Positions 45,195-55,393 of a stretch of DNA of 64,000 nucleotides are shown here, piece by piece; positions within the stretch are counted from its first letter, which is position 1; the number at the start of each line of letters is the position of its first letter. Origin of the DNA: Amycolatopsis sp. DSM 110486 (GTDB lineage Bacteria; Actinomycetota; Actinomycetes; Mycobacteriales; Pseudonocardiaceae). The notes under the pieces were generated by a model. It made no database searches and was not told the DNA's origin. It saw only the letters and a program-made list of their open reading frames with translations. The DNA is taken from positions 5,660,001 through 5,724,000 of the forward strand of contig NZ_CP080519.1 of NCBI RefSeq assembly GCF_019468465.1, read 5' to 3'. A program made the translations under genes and the position numbers.

Positions 45195-46166
45195 ATGGCT
45201 GTCTCGTCCCCTTCAGTCCTGTCGCCCTCCACCAGTACTCCGGCGGCGCCCGCCAAGCGGCGCCGCCGGAAGGTGGACTGGCGCGCGGTCGGCGCGTTCA
45301 CGCTGCTCACCGCCCCGGTGGTGATCGGGCTCGGCGTGTTCAAGTACGTCGCGATCGCGTGGAGCTTCCTGCTCTCGTTCAACGACGCGCGCGGCACGAT
45401 CTCGCTGGGCAAGTGGATCGGCTTCGACAACTACACGTTCCTGTTGTCCGATCCCGCGTTCCGCGACTCGCTGCTGATCATCGCGCTGTTCACGGTGTTC
45501 ATCGTGCCGGTCACGTTCGTCGCGTCGCTGGCACTGGCCGTGCTGGTCAACAGCATCCGCCGCGGCAGGGCGTTCTTCCGCACGGTATTCCTCATCCCCG
45601 GCGCGGTGTCCTACGTGGTCGCCGCGCTCGTGTGGAAGATGGCGCTGTTCAACGGCCTGCCCTCGGGGGTCGCGAACGTGATCGGCGGCCTGTTCGGCGC
45701 CGACCCCGTGGCGTGGCTGTCGGAGACGAGCCCGCCGGTGTACTGGGTCGCGGTGGTCACGCTGCGGCTGTGGCTGCAGGTCGGGCTGTACATGATCCTT
45801 TTCCTCGCGGGCCTGCAGGCGATCTCGCCTTCGCTCTACGAAGCGGGTGAGCTCGACGGCACGTCGAAGTGGCAGGCCTTCCGCTACATCACGTTGCCGC
45901 AGCTGCGGAACACGTCGGTGGCGGTGCTGCTGCTCATCCTCATCGCGGCGTTCCAGGCGTTCGACGAGTTCTACAACCTGTTCGGCACCGGTCTTTCCGG
46001 CACGGCGACCGCGCCCGTGAAGCCGCCGCTGGTGTACCTCTACGACTCCGCGCTGGGCGACCAGAACTACGGCGTCGGTTCCGCGGGCGCGTTCCTGCTC
46101 ACGGTGATCATCGTGGCGATCACGTTGCTGCAGGGGAAGTTCGTGGGCTTCGGGAAGAAGGACTGA
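45195..46166 (+). CDS. Sugar ABC transporter permease, MalF type, 323 aa
   Basis: An N-terminal Ser/Pro-rich tail of about 35 residues is followed by six membrane segments and the EAA loop YEAGELDGTSKWQAFRYITLPQLRNT near residues 215-240, which docks the shared ATPase. No ATPase gene is in the cluster, as usual for this subfamily, where MsiK-like ATPases are encoded elsewhere. One base separates it from the binding-protein stop. Confidence 0.92.
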   Translation: MAVSSPSVLSPSTSTPAAPAKRRRRKVDWRAVGAFTLLTAPVVIGLGVFKYVAIAWSFLLSFNDARGTISLGKWIGFDNYTFLLSDPAFRDSLLIIALFTVFIVPVTFVASLALAVLVNSIRRGRAFFRTVFLIPGAVSYVVAALVWKMALFNGLPSGVANVIGGLFGADPVAWLSETSPPVYWVAVVTLRLWLQVGLYMILFLAGLQAISPSLYEAGELDGTSKWQAFRYITLPQLRNTSVAVLLLILIAAFQAFDEFYNLFGTGLSGTATAPVKPPLVYLYDSALGDQNYGVGSAGAFLLTVIIVAITLLQGKFVGFGKKD

Positions 46167-46167
46167 C

Positions 46168-47040
46168 ATGGCCGTGCTGACCGCCAAGGCACCGGCGAAG
46201 GTGCGGGAACGCCGCCCGGCCGGCTGGAGCCGCATGCCGAAGTACGCGCTGGCCACCGTGCTCGTGCTGATCTTCCTCCTGCCGTTCTACATCATGGTGC
46301 GCAACGCGTTGATGACGCGCGCGCAGGTCGCCTCGCCCGAGTGGTCGTGGTTGCCGGACCCGCTTTCGTGGGTCAACTTCGGCGACCTGTTCGCCGACGC
46401 GTCGGTGCCGATGGCCCATGCGCTGCTCAACTCGTTCGTCATCGCCATCATCACGGCGCCGGTGGGCACGATGTTCGGCTCGATGGCGGGCTACGCGCTG
46501 GCCCGCATCAACGTGCCGGGCCGGCGCGCGGTGTTCACCTACGTGCTGGTGACGCTGATGATCCCGCAGTCGGTCACGTTCGTGCCGACGTTCGTGGTCG
46601 TCGGCGCCATGGGCGGGGTGAACACCGAGTGGGGCATCATCGCGCCGAACCTGTTCAGCGCGTTCACGGTGATCCTCTTCCGCAACTTCTACCTGCGGTT
46701 CCCGGCGGAGATCGAGGAGGCGGGCCGGCTCGACGGACTCGGGTACCTCGGCGTGTACCGCAGGCTCGTGCTGCCCAACTCCGGCAGCATGATCGCCTCC
46801 CTCGGCGCGCTGATGTTCATCGAGAGCTGGAACTCCTTCCTGTGGCCGCTGGTCATCGGGCAGGACCCGTCGTCGTGGACGGCCCAGATCGCGCTCTCGA
46901 CGTTCCTCACCGCGCAGACGATCAACCTGCCCGCCCTGTTCGCCGGCGCGCTCGTGACCATCGCCCCGCTCGTGGCGATGTTCCTGGTGGCGCAACGGTT
47001 CATCGTCCGCGGCATCGCGGCGAGCGGGATGAAGGAGTAA
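46168..47040 (+). CDS. Sugar ABC transporter permease, MalG type, 290 aa
   Basis: Six membrane segments and the EAA motif IEEAGRLDGLGYLGVYRRLVLPNSG near residues 188-212. It ends GIAASGMKE, the usual MalG-family terminus. Follows the MalF-type gene by one base and precedes the damaged GH27 gene by 28 nt, so both probably share the transcript. Confidence 0.92.
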   Translation: MAVLTAKAPAKVRERRPAGWSRMPKYALATVLVLIFLLPFYIMVRNALMTRAQVASPEWSWLPDPLSWVNFGDLFADASVPMAHALLNSFVIAIITAPVGTMFGSMAGYALARINVPGRRAVFTYVLVTLMIPQSVTFVPTFVVVGAMGGVNTEWGIIAPNLFSAFTVILFRNFYLRFPAEIEEAGRLDGLGYLGVYRRLVLPNSGSMIASLGALMFIESWNSFLWPLVIGQDPSSWTAQIALSTFLTAQTINLPALFAGALVTIAPLVAMFLVAQRFIVRGIAASGMKE

Positions 47041-47068
47041 TCCCCCCACCCCACCGGGAGCGTGACCG

Positions 47069-48293
47069 ATGAAGTCCACACTCCGTCGACTGTGGACGGT
47101 AACCGCCGTCTGCTGAGTACGGCACGAGCTGGCTGGTCGACTCCCACATCCGCGATGCGGCCGACGCCGTGTCGGCCAAGCTCAAATCCGCCGGGGACAC
47201 GAACATCAACCTCGATGCGGGCTGGAACGCGAACTTCGACTGGGTGTTCCACGGCGACGCCAACGGGATCGCCGACCCCGATCCGGGGCGATTCCCGAAC
47301 GGTATGGCGCCGCTGGCGTCCTACGTGCACGGAAAGGGCCTGAAGATCGGCCTGTACGCGGCGACCGGGCTCGACAAGGAGGTCTACGACAAGAACGCGC
47401 CCATCGTCGCCACGACGTGTCACACGCGCGACATCGTCGTGCTGCCACTCACGCCGTCGAACATGTGGGGCGGCAACTGGAAGGTCGACTACAGCAACCC
47501 GTGCGCGCAGAAGTACTACGACTCCGTGGTCGCGAAGTTCGCTTCGTGGGGCGTGGACTTCCTGAAGGTCGACGGCACGACGGCGGACAACGTGCCCGAC
47601 ATCGCCGCGTGGTCGAAGGCGATCGATCACTCCGGGCGCGCGATGTGGCTGACGGCCAGCGCTTGGCCGGTGCCGCGCGAAGCGGGACCGGGGCTGGCGC
47701 CGTACGCGAACAGCGTGCGCGTGGACACCGATGTGGAGTGCTACTGCGAGTCGGTGTCTTCGTGGGACAGCTCGGTGAAGAAACGCGGGGACGACCTGCC
47801 GGCGTGGCAGGGCGTGTTCAATGCCGGATACCGGCCGGACCTGGACTCGATGCCGATCTCGAACAACACCGGGAGCGGGATCCAGGACGGGCTGAACGAC
47901 GCCGAGCGGCAGAGCGTGATGACGTTCTGGTCGATGGCGTCTTCGCCGCTGTACGTGGGTGGTGACGTGTACTTCCTGGACGATTCGGCTGTGCGCGTCC
48001 TCACGAACCCCGAGGTGATCTCCGTCGACCAGTCGGGCACCTACCCGGCGCAGGTCGCGGGCGGGACGCTGCAGGTGTGGAAGAAGCAGCTGGCCGGCGG
48101 GAAGCAGGCGGTGGCGGTCTACAACCTGGGTTCGTCGGCGGCGAGCATCTCGGTGAGCTGGTCGTCGCCGGGGCTGTCGGGTTCGCGCGCGGTGCGTGAC
48201 CTGGTGGCGCGGGCGGATCTGGGCTCGTTCTCGGGTTCGTGGACGGCGACCGCGGTACCGGCCCACGGGTCGCGGTTGATCACGGTCGGCTGA
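47069..48293 (+). pseudogene. Secreted GH27 alpha-galactosidase-like gene with a 5' deletion and frameshift
   Basis: ATG at 47069 follows GGGAG and opens a secretory signal start, MKSTLRRLWTVTAVC, then stops at TGA 47114-47116. From 47103 another frame runs to 48293: YGTSWLVDSHIRDAADAVSAKLKSAGDTNINLDAGWN, the nucleophile Asp in VDFLKVDGTTADN, then DTDVECYCE, and a C-terminal beta-sandwich. The rest of the signal peptide and the start of the barrel (the usual GWNSW region) are missing, and no stop-free frame joins the two parts. A deletion is the simplest explanation. GTG 47169 could start a 374-residue product, but it would lack an export signal and part of the barrel. Confidence 0.75.
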
Positions 48294-48303
48294 TTTCCTG
48301 CTG

Positions 48304-48340
48304 AAGGCTCCTACCCTGAGATCGTTGGGGGAGGAGCCTT
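48304..48340 (+). terminator. Intrinsic terminator after the galactoside cluster
   Basis: AAGGCTCCT (48304-48312) pairs with AGGAGCCTT (48332-48340), with a partial inner CCC/GGG stem, and is followed by TCTG. It separates the galactoside genes from the pca operon. Confidence 0.7.
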
Positions 48341-48502
48341 TCTGTGTTTCCGGGTGTTCTCGGGCGGGTTTCGGGGCCTCGCGTCGGGGCGCTGGTTCGT
48401 GCTATGTTCATATCAAGAACTTGTGTGCGCGATGCGAACATCGGAGCGAACACTTTACGGTGTTGGCGGGCGCGGTCGAGATCCAGGACGGAAAGGCTCG
48501 CG

Positions 48503-49312
48503 ATGGCTAGGGTGCTGTCGCTCGGCGAGGCAGTCGCCGAGCTGGTGCACGACGGGGACACCGTCGCGCTCGAGGGGTTCACGCACCTCATCCCGGTCGA
48601 GGCCGGGCACGAGATCATCCGGCAGGGGCGCAAGAACCTCACGCTGGTCCGGATGACCCCCGACATCGTCTACGACCAGCTGATCGGCGCGGGCTGCGCG
48701 AGTAAGCTGATCTTCTCGTGGGGCGGCAACCCGGGCGTCGGCTCCCTGCACCGGTTCCGCGACGCCGTGCAGCACAGCTGGCCGGTGCCGCTGGAGATCG
48801 AGGAGCACAGCCACGCGGGCATGGCCAACCGCTACGTCGCCGGCGCGTCCGGCCTGCCGTTCGCGGTGCTGCGCGGCTACACGGGCACCGACCTGCCGGC
48901 GCAGACGGACACGATCAAGCCGATCACCTGCCCGTTCACCGGTGAGCAGCTCACGGCGGTCCCGGCGCTGAACCCCGACGTCACGATCGTGCACGCGCAA
49001 CGCGCCGACCGCGCGGGCAACGTGCAGCTGTGGGGCATCGCCGGCGTGCAGAAGGAAGCGGTGCTGGCGGCGAAGCGGTCGCTGGTCACCGTGGAAGAGG
49101 TCGTCGACGAGCTGGAGCCGAAGCCGGGCGCGCTCGTGCTGCCCACCTGGGCCGTCACCGCCGTCGCCGAGGTGCCGGGCGGCGCGAAGCCGTCGTACGC
49201 CGCGGGCTACTACGAGCGTGACAACTCCGCCTACCAGGCGTGGGACCTGATCGGACGCGACCGCGACGAGTTCACCAAGTGGCTGAACGAGCTGACCGGG
49301 GTGAAGGCATGA
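48503..49312 (+). CDS. pcaI: 3-oxoadipate CoA-transferase subunit A, 269 aa
   Basis: CoA-transferase alpha subunit with the N-terminal VLSLGEAVAELVHDGDTVALEGFTHLIP, the glycine-rich FSWGGNPGVGSL near residue 75 and HAQRADRAGNVQLWG near residue 160. It starts the beta-ketoadipate gene run, with the beta subunit overlapping by 4 nt. ATG 48503 follows GGAAAGG. Together with PcaJ it moves CoA from succinyl-CoA to 3-oxoadipate. The promoter region holds inverted ATGTTC (48404-48409) and GAACAT (48436-48441), a candidate PcaR site. Confidence 0.9.
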   Translation: MARVLSLGEAVAELVHDGDTVALEGFTHLIPVEAGHEIIRQGRKNLTLVRMTPDIVYDQLIGAGCASKLIFSWGGNPGVGSLHRFRDAVQHSWPVPLEIEEHSHAGMANRYVAGASGLPFAVLRGYTGTDLPAQTDTIKPITCPFTGEQLTAVPALNPDVTIVHAQRADRAGNVQLWGIAGVQKEAVLAAKRSLVTVEEVVDELEPKPGALVLPTWAVTAVAEVPGGAKPSYAAGYYERDNSAYQAWDLIGRDRDEFTKWLNELTGVKA

Positions 49313-50060
49313 GCGAGTACACCGCCGACGAGATGATGAGCATCGCCGCGGCGCGCGCGCTCGGCGAGGGCATGTCCTGCTTCGTGGGCATCGGCCTGCC
49401 GAGCACCGCCGCCAACCTGGCGCGGCGCACGCACGCGCCGAACCTCACGCTGATCTACGAATCCGGCTGCCTTGGCGCGAAGCCGACCCGGCTGCCGCTG
49501 TCGATCGGCGACGGCGAGCTGGCCGACACGGCCGACGCCGTGGTGAGCGTGCCCGAGGTCTTCAACTACTGGCTGCAGCCCGGGCGCATCGACGTCGGCT
49601 TCCTCGGCGCGGCGCAGCTCGACAAGTTCGGCAACATCAACACCACCGTGATCGGGTCCGACTACCACGACCCGAAGGTCCGCCTCCCCGGCGCGGGTGG
49701 CGCGCCCGAGATCGCCGCCTCCTGCAAGGAGGTGTTCATCGTGCTGCGGCAGAGCCCGCGCGCGTTCGTGGACAAGGTCGACTTCATCACCTCGTTCGGC
49801 CACGGCACGGGCAAGGGCGACCGCGAGAAGCTCGGCCTGCCCGGCGCGGGCCCGACGCTGGTGGTCACCGACCTCGGCCTCATGCGGCCCGACCCGGAGA
49901 CCGCCGAGCTCACACTCACCGAACTGCACCCCGGCATCGAGGTCGAGCAGGCGATCGCGGCCACCGGGTGGAAACTGAAGGTGGCGGCGGACCTCAAGAC
50001 CACCCCGGCGCCCACCGACGAAGAACTGACCCTGCTCCGATCTCTGAAGAAGGCCGGCGA

Positions 50061-50064
<4 letters not shown>
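49309..50064 (+). CDS. pcaJ: 3-oxoadipate CoA-transferase subunit B, 251 aa
   Basis: CoA-transferase beta subunit. The catalytic Glu is in LTLIYESGCLGAKP near residue 50, preceded by CFVGIGLPSTAANLARRTHAP. C-terminal LTELHPGIEVEQAIAATGW is typical. It is coupled to pcaI by a 4 nt overlap and to pcaF by another 4 nt overlap (ATGA at 50061). Confidence 0.9.
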
Positions 50065-51242
<1,178 letters not shown>

Positions 51243-51294
51243 CACCCCTGTTCTGAAAACTGATCCGACACCACCGACCGGATACGGAGGAACT

Positions 51295-52029
51295 GTGGCC
51301 GCTCCCACCGATCTCCGCCTGCCCCGCTACCCGCGGGAGCCGGAGGGGACGAACGCTCCGCTGGACTTCGCGGGGTACGGCTCCACGAAGCTGCGCCACC
51401 CGTCGCAGCCGCTCGTGCTGCTCCCGCAGATGCTCACCGAGGTCACCGGGCCGCTGCTCGGCCCGGGCCGCCTCGGCGAGCTCGACAACGACCTCACCCG
51501 CCAGCACGACGGCGAGCCTCAGGGCCAGCGCATCATCGTCACCGGCCGGCTGCTCGACGGCGACGGCCGCCCGATCCGCAACTCGCTGGTCGAGATCTGG
51601 CAGGCCAACGCGGGTGGGCGCTACCGCCACACCGGCGACCGCTGGCCGTCGCCGATCGACCCGAACTTCTCCGGGCTCGGCCGGGCGCTGACCGACGGCG
51701 ACGGCCGCTACGAGTTCACCACCATCAAGCCCGGTGCGTACCCGTGGAAGAACCACGACAACGCCTGGCGCCCCGCGCACATCCACTTCTCCGTGTTCGG
51801 CTCGGCGTTCACGCAGCGGCTGGTCACGCAGATGTACTTCCCGGAAGACCCGCTGTTCTCGCAGGATCCGATCTTCAACTCGATCCCCGACGAGAAGGCG
51901 CGGCAGCGGATGGTCTCGCACTTCAACCTGGAGCGCACGGTGCCGGAGTGGGCGCTGGCGTACGACTTCGACATCGTCGTGCGCGGCAGTGAGCAGTCGG
52001 TGTTCGAGGACGAGGAGGACGAGGACTGA
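51295..52029 (+). CDS. pcaH: Protocatechuate 3,4-dioxygenase beta subunit, 244 aa
   Basis: Intradiol dioxygenase with the iron-binding Tyr-Tyr-His-His set, including Tyr in GGRYRHTGDRW near residue 110, Tyr in YPWKNHDNAWRPAHIHFSVFG near residue 148 and the two His in that segment. The N-terminal YPREPEGTNAPLDFAGYGST is typical of beta chains. An acidic tail EDEEDED ends the chain. GTG 51295 follows GGAGGAACT. Stop and next ATG overlap at 52029. It opens the ring of protocatechuate. Confidence 0.93.
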   Translation: MAAPTDLRLPRYPREPEGTNAPLDFAGYGSTKLRHPSQPLVLLPQMLTEVTGPLLGPGRLGELDNDLTRQHDGEPQGQRIIVTGRLLDGDGRPIRNSLVEIWQANAGGRYRHTGDRWPSPIDPNFSGLGRALTDGDGRYEFTTIKPGAYPWKNHDNAWRPAHIHFSVFGSAFTQRLVTQMYFPEDPLFSQDPIFNSIPDEKARQRMVSHFNLERTVPEWALAYDFDIVVRGSEQSVFEDEEDED

Positions 52030-52580
52030 TGGGCGAGCTGCTCACGACGCCGTCGCAGACCGTCGGCCCGTACCTGTCGATCGGGTTGCCGTGGGAAGAC
52101 GGGCCGTTCGTGGTGCCCGAGGGCACCCCAGGCGCGTTCTGGATCCGCGGCACCGTCACCGACGGCGCGGGCGAGGTCGTGCCCGACGCCATGATCGAGA
52201 CCTGGCAGGCCGACCCGAAGGGCGGGTTCGACCACCCGGACGACCCGCGGGGCCGCAGCGAGTCGGGCTTCCGCGCGTTCGGCCGGTGCCCCACCGACAA
52301 GAACGGCGAGTACCGCGTCCTCACGCTGCTGCCGGGTGTCCTGCCCGGTGAACAGGGCGAGCAGGCTCGTCACATCGACGTGTCGGTGTTCGCGCGCGGG
52401 CTGCTCAACCGGGTCGTCACGCGGATCTACTTCGAAGACCAGGACAACTCGGGCGACGCGGTGCTGGCGAGCGTGCCGGCCGAGCGCCGGAACACGCTCG
52501 TGGCGAAGAAGACCGAAGACGGTTACCGCTTCGACGTGCGGCTGCAGGGCGAGGGTGAGACGGTCTTCTTCGCGCTCTGA
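52029..52580 (+). CDS. pcaG: Protocatechuate 3,4-dioxygenase alpha subunit, 183 aa
   Basis: Alpha chain start TTPSQTVGPYLSIGLPW with DAMIETWQADPKGGF near residue 55 and ARHIDVSVFARGLLNRVVTRIYF near 115. Alpha subunits complete the active site without binding iron. It overlaps pcaH by one base (TGATG). The PcaGH oligomer makes 3-carboxy-cis,cis-muconate. Confidence 0.93.
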   Translation: MGELLTTPSQTVGPYLSIGLPWEDGPFVVPEGTPGAFWIRGTVTDGAGEVVPDAMIETWQADPKGGFDHPDDPRGRSESGFRAFGRCPTDKNGEYRVLTLLPGVLPGEQGEQARHIDVSVFARGLLNRVVTRIYFEDQDNSGDAVLASVPAERRNTLVAKKTEDGYRFDVRLQGEGETVFFAL

Positions 52581-52611
52581 TCGGTTCACTGTCCACTTTG
52601 GAGGTACAGGC

Positions 52612-53391
52612 GTGAGCGGCGTGGCGGTAAACCGGGTCGTCGAGGGTCGCGGCGACGGCCCGGTGGTGGTGTTCTCCAACTCGATCGGCAGCGACCACCG
52701 CATGTGGGAGCCGCAGGTGGCGCCGCTCGTCGAGCGCGGCTATCGGGTCGTGCGGTACGACACGCGCGGCCACGGAGCTTCGCCCGTGCCGGACGGCCCG
52801 TACGACCTGGCCGATCTGGGCGGTGACGTGCTGGCGCTGCTGGACGACCTGGGCGTGGAGCGGGCGCACCTCGTCGGGCTTTCGCTCGGCGGGATGACCG
52901 GGATGTGGCTGGGTGTGCACGCGGCCGAGCGGCTGCGGAGCCTGACGTTGTGCTGCACGTCGGCGAAGCTCGGCCCGCCGCAGGGGTGGGCGGACCGCGC
53001 GAAGCTGGTGCGGGCCGAGGGCACCCGCGCCATCGCCGAGGCCGGCGTGGGGCGCTGGGTCACGCCGGCGTACGCGCAGTCGCACCCGGACGAGATGGCG
53101 TTCCTGCGCGGGATGATGACCGACTGCCCGGACGAGGGGTACGCGGCCTGCTGCGGCGTGATCGAGCGGATGGACCAGCTGGCCGACCTGCCGAAGATCA
53201 CCACGCCGACGCTGGTGATCTCCGGCGCCGACGATCCCGCGACACCGCCCGACCCGCACGGCAAGCTCATCGCGGAAGGCATTCCGGGCGCGCGGTTCGA
53301 GGTCGTCGCCTCGGCCGCGCACCTGGGCAACTACGAGCAGCCCGCGGAGTTCACGCGGCTGATCCTCGAGCAGATCACGGAGGCAGCGTGA
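52612..53391 (+). CDS. pcaD: 3-oxoadipate enol-lactonase, 259 aa
   Basis: Alpha/beta hydrolase: VVVFSNSIGSDHRMWEPQVAPL with the oxyanion region near residue 20, RYDTRGHGASP near residue 48, nucleophile elbow LVGLSLGGMTGMWLG near residue 86, Asp in VISGADDPATPP near residue 208 and His in AAHLGNYEQP near residue 240. It is separate from pcaC rather than fused as PcaL. GTG 52612 follows GGAGGTACAGGC. The usual pcaB is not between pcaG and this gene. Confidence 0.92.
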   Translation: MSGVAVNRVVEGRGDGPVVVFSNSIGSDHRMWEPQVAPLVERGYRVVRYDTRGHGASPVPDGPYDLADLGGDVLALLDDLGVERAHLVGLSLGGMTGMWLGVHAAERLRSLTLCCTSAKLGPPQGWADRAKLVRAEGTRAIAEAGVGRWVTPAYAQSHPDEMAFLRGMMTDCPDEGYAACCGVIERMDQLADLPKITTPTLVISGADDPATPPDPHGKLIAEGIPGARFEVVASAAHLGNYEQPAEFTRLILEQITEAA

Positions 53392-53804
53392 TGGTCGACG
53401 TTCCGGGCGAGCGTTACGACGCGGGCATGAAGGTGCGCCGCGAGGTGCTGGGCGACGAGCACGTGGACGGGTCGGTGGCCCGGACCACGGAGTTCAGCAA
53501 GCCGTTCCAGGAGTACATCACCGAGGCGGCGTGGGGCTCGATCTGGACGCGCGACGGCTTGGACCGCAAGACGCGCAGCTGCATCACGCTGGCCACGCTC
53601 ACCGCGTTGCACTGCCACGACGAGCTGGCCATGCACGTGCGCGCGGCCGTCCGCAACGGCCTCACCGCCGCGGAGATCCGTGAGGTCCTGATGCACACCG
53701 GCGTGTATGCCGGCGTGCCCGCGGCGAACACCGCGATGGGCATCGCCCAGCGCACGCTGGCCGAACTGGGCGAGCCCACCGCGCAGGTCCCCGACGCCGG
53801 ATAG
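53391..53804 (+). CDS. pcaC: 4-carboxymuconolactone decarboxylase, 137 aa
   Basis: CMD/AhpD-fold protein: MKVRREVLGDEHVDGSVARTTEFSKPFQEYITEAAWG, then DRKTRSCITLATLTALHCHDELAMHVRAAVRNGLT with the conserved His residues, and EIREVLMHTGVYAGVPAANTAM. It decarboxylates 4-carboxymuconolactone to the enol-lactone used by PcaD. ATG 53391 overlaps the pcaD stop by one base; GTG 53388 is an alternative. Confidence 0.93.
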   Translation: MVDVPGERYDAGMKVRREVLGDEHVDGSVARTTEFSKPFQEYITEAAWGSIWTRDGLDRKTRSCITLATLTALHCHDELAMHVRAAVRNGLTAAEIREVLMHTGVYAGVPAANTAMGIAQRTLAELGEPTAQVPDAG

Positions 53805-53814
53805 GGTTCGCCGC

Positions 53815-54621
53815 ATGGACTCCGACGAACCGGCCGAACGCGGCGCGCACCACGTGCAGTCGCTGGAGCGCGGGCTGGCGGTGATCAAGGCCTTCAGCGC
53901 CCAGGCACCGCACCCGACGCTCAGCGACGTCGCGCGCATCACGGGCCTCACGCGCGCCGCCGCTCGCCGGTTCCTGCTCACGCTCGTGGATCTCGGCTAC
54001 GTCCGCACCGACGGCAAGTACTTCTCACTGACCGCGCGCGTGCTCGATCTGGGGTACGCGTACCTGTCGAGCCTGTCGCTTTCGGAGGTCGCGCAGCCGC
54101 ACCTGGAGAGGCTTTCCGCGCTGGTGCGGGAATCCAGCTCCGTGTCGGTGCTGGAGCCGCCGGACATCGTCTACATCGCGCGCGTGGCGGTTTCACGCAT
54201 CATGACGGTGAGCATCAACGTCGGCACGCGGTTCCCCGCCTACGCCACGTCCATGGGCCACGTGCTGCTCGCCGACATGTCGGCGGCGGAGCTCGAGGCG
54301 TACTTCGTGATCACCGACCTCGACCGCCTCACGTCCCACACCCTCACCGACCGCGCCGCCCTCGAGGCCGAGCTCGCGCAGGTCGCCGAGCAGGGCTGGG
54401 CCATGGTCGACCAGGAGCTCGAGGAGGGCCTGCGCTCGGTCGCCGCGCCGATCCGCAACCGCCAGGGCCGCGCGGTCGCCGCCGTGAACATCTCCACGCA
54501 CGCCAGCCGCACCCCCGCCCACTCCGTCCGCGAAGACCTGGTGCCACCCCTGCTCGACACGGCCCACGCCATCGCCGCCGACCTCGCCGGCTCGAGCCCC
54601 GCGCAGGCCGTCCGTGGCTGA
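53815..54621 (+). CDS. pcaR: IclR-family regulator of the beta-ketoadipate pathway, 268 aa
   Basis: IclR winged helix SLERGLAVIKAFSAQAPHPTLSDVARITGLTRAAARRFLLTLVDLGYV (residues 16-63) is followed by the effector domain with YATSMGHVLLADM near residue 141 and VDQELEEGLRSVAAPI near residue 198. PcaR/PobR-type members sense beta-ketoadipate or aromatic acids. It lies 10 nt after pcaC. The next gene starts inside its last codons, which ties the pca and cox-type genes together in transcription. Confidence 0.9.
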   Translation: MDSDEPAERGAHHVQSLERGLAVIKAFSAQAPHPTLSDVARITGLTRAAARRFLLTLVDLGYVRTDGKYFSLTARVLDLGYAYLSSLSLSEVAQPHLERLSALVRESSSVSVLEPPDIVYIARVAVSRIMTVSINVGTRFPAYATSMGHVLLADMSAAELEAYFVITDLDRLTSHTLTDRAALEAELAQVAEQGWAMVDQELEEGLRSVAAPIRNRQGRAVAAVNISTHASRTPAHSVREDLVPPLLDTAHAIAADLAGSSPAQAVRG

Positions 54622-55393
54622 CCCGCTCACCACCGCTCCCAATGCCGCACCGACCGACTCTCCTCTCGGCCGGCCGAGTGCCGCTGCCCACAAGCAGGCC
54701 GACTCTGCGGGAAGTGCCCCGGCAGCCTCGATTGCTGCGAGCGGCGACCCGGAGGCCGCGCCGGCCGAACGACGAACCAGTACGGCTCCGCGCGTGGCCG
54801 GGCTGCTGCTCGCTGCCGGGGCGGGGCGGCGGTTCGGTGGGCCGAAGGCGCTGGTCGAGCTGGACGGGGAGCCGTTGGTGCGGCGGGCGTTGCGGACGTT
54901 GACTGAGGCCGGCTGCGGCCCGGTGCGGGTGGCGGTGGGGGCGGCGGCGGAGGACGTGATGAAGCTGCTGCCCGACCCGAGCCAGGCGGTCTACGCCGAA
55001 CGCTGGGAAGGCGGCATGGGTGCGTCGCTGAAGGCGGGGCTGGCGGCGCTCGCCGGGCAGTTCCCGGATGGTGCCGACAGTGCGCCCGTGGCGGTGCTCG
55101 TGCACCTGGTGGACCTGCCGTGGGTGCCGGCGGCGGCGTTGGCGCGCGTGGTCGCGAAAGCTTCGCCGACGGCGGTCGCCAGGGCCGCCTACGACGGCGT
55201 ACCCGGACATCCCGTGCTTTTCGGGCGACGGTGGTGGGGCGAGGTTGCCGAGTCGGCGCAGGGGGACCGCGGGGCGCGGGACTGGCTGCGGGGCCGGGAG
55301 GACGTCGTGCTCGTCGAGTGCGGGGATCTGGGCAGCGGCCAGGACGTCGACCGGCCCGCTGACCTGGGGCGGACCCCGAAGACGGCGGGATGA
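54614..55393 (+). CDS. MobA/MocA-like nucleotidyltransferase for molybdenum hydroxylase maturation, 259 aa
   Basis: The nucleotide-binding motif LLLAAGAGRRFGGPKALVELDGEPLVRRAL begins near residue 64 and HLVDLPWVPAAALARVV lies near residue 162, both typical of MocA/MobA cytidylyl- or guanylyltransferases. The first 60 residues are a low-complexity Ala/Pro/Ser stretch unlike the family, so a later start is possible, but only the GTG at 54614 overlaps pcaR as seen elsewhere here. It probably makes the dinucleotide form of the molybdenum cofactor for the downstream Cox-type enzyme. It overlaps the AAA gene by 4 nt. Confidence 0.85.
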   Translation: MADPLTTAPNAAPTDSPLGRPSAAAHKQADSAGSAPAASIAASGDPEAAPAERRTSTAPRVAGLLLAAGAGRRFGGPKALVELDGEPLVRRALRTLTEAGCGPVRVAVGAAAEDVMKLLPDPSQAVYAERWEGGMGASLKAGLAALAGQFPDGADSAPVAVLVHLVDLPWVPAAALARVVAKASPTAVARAAYDGVPGHPVLFGRRWWGEVAESAQGDRGARDWLRGREDVVLVECGDLGSGQDVDRPADLGRTPKTAG

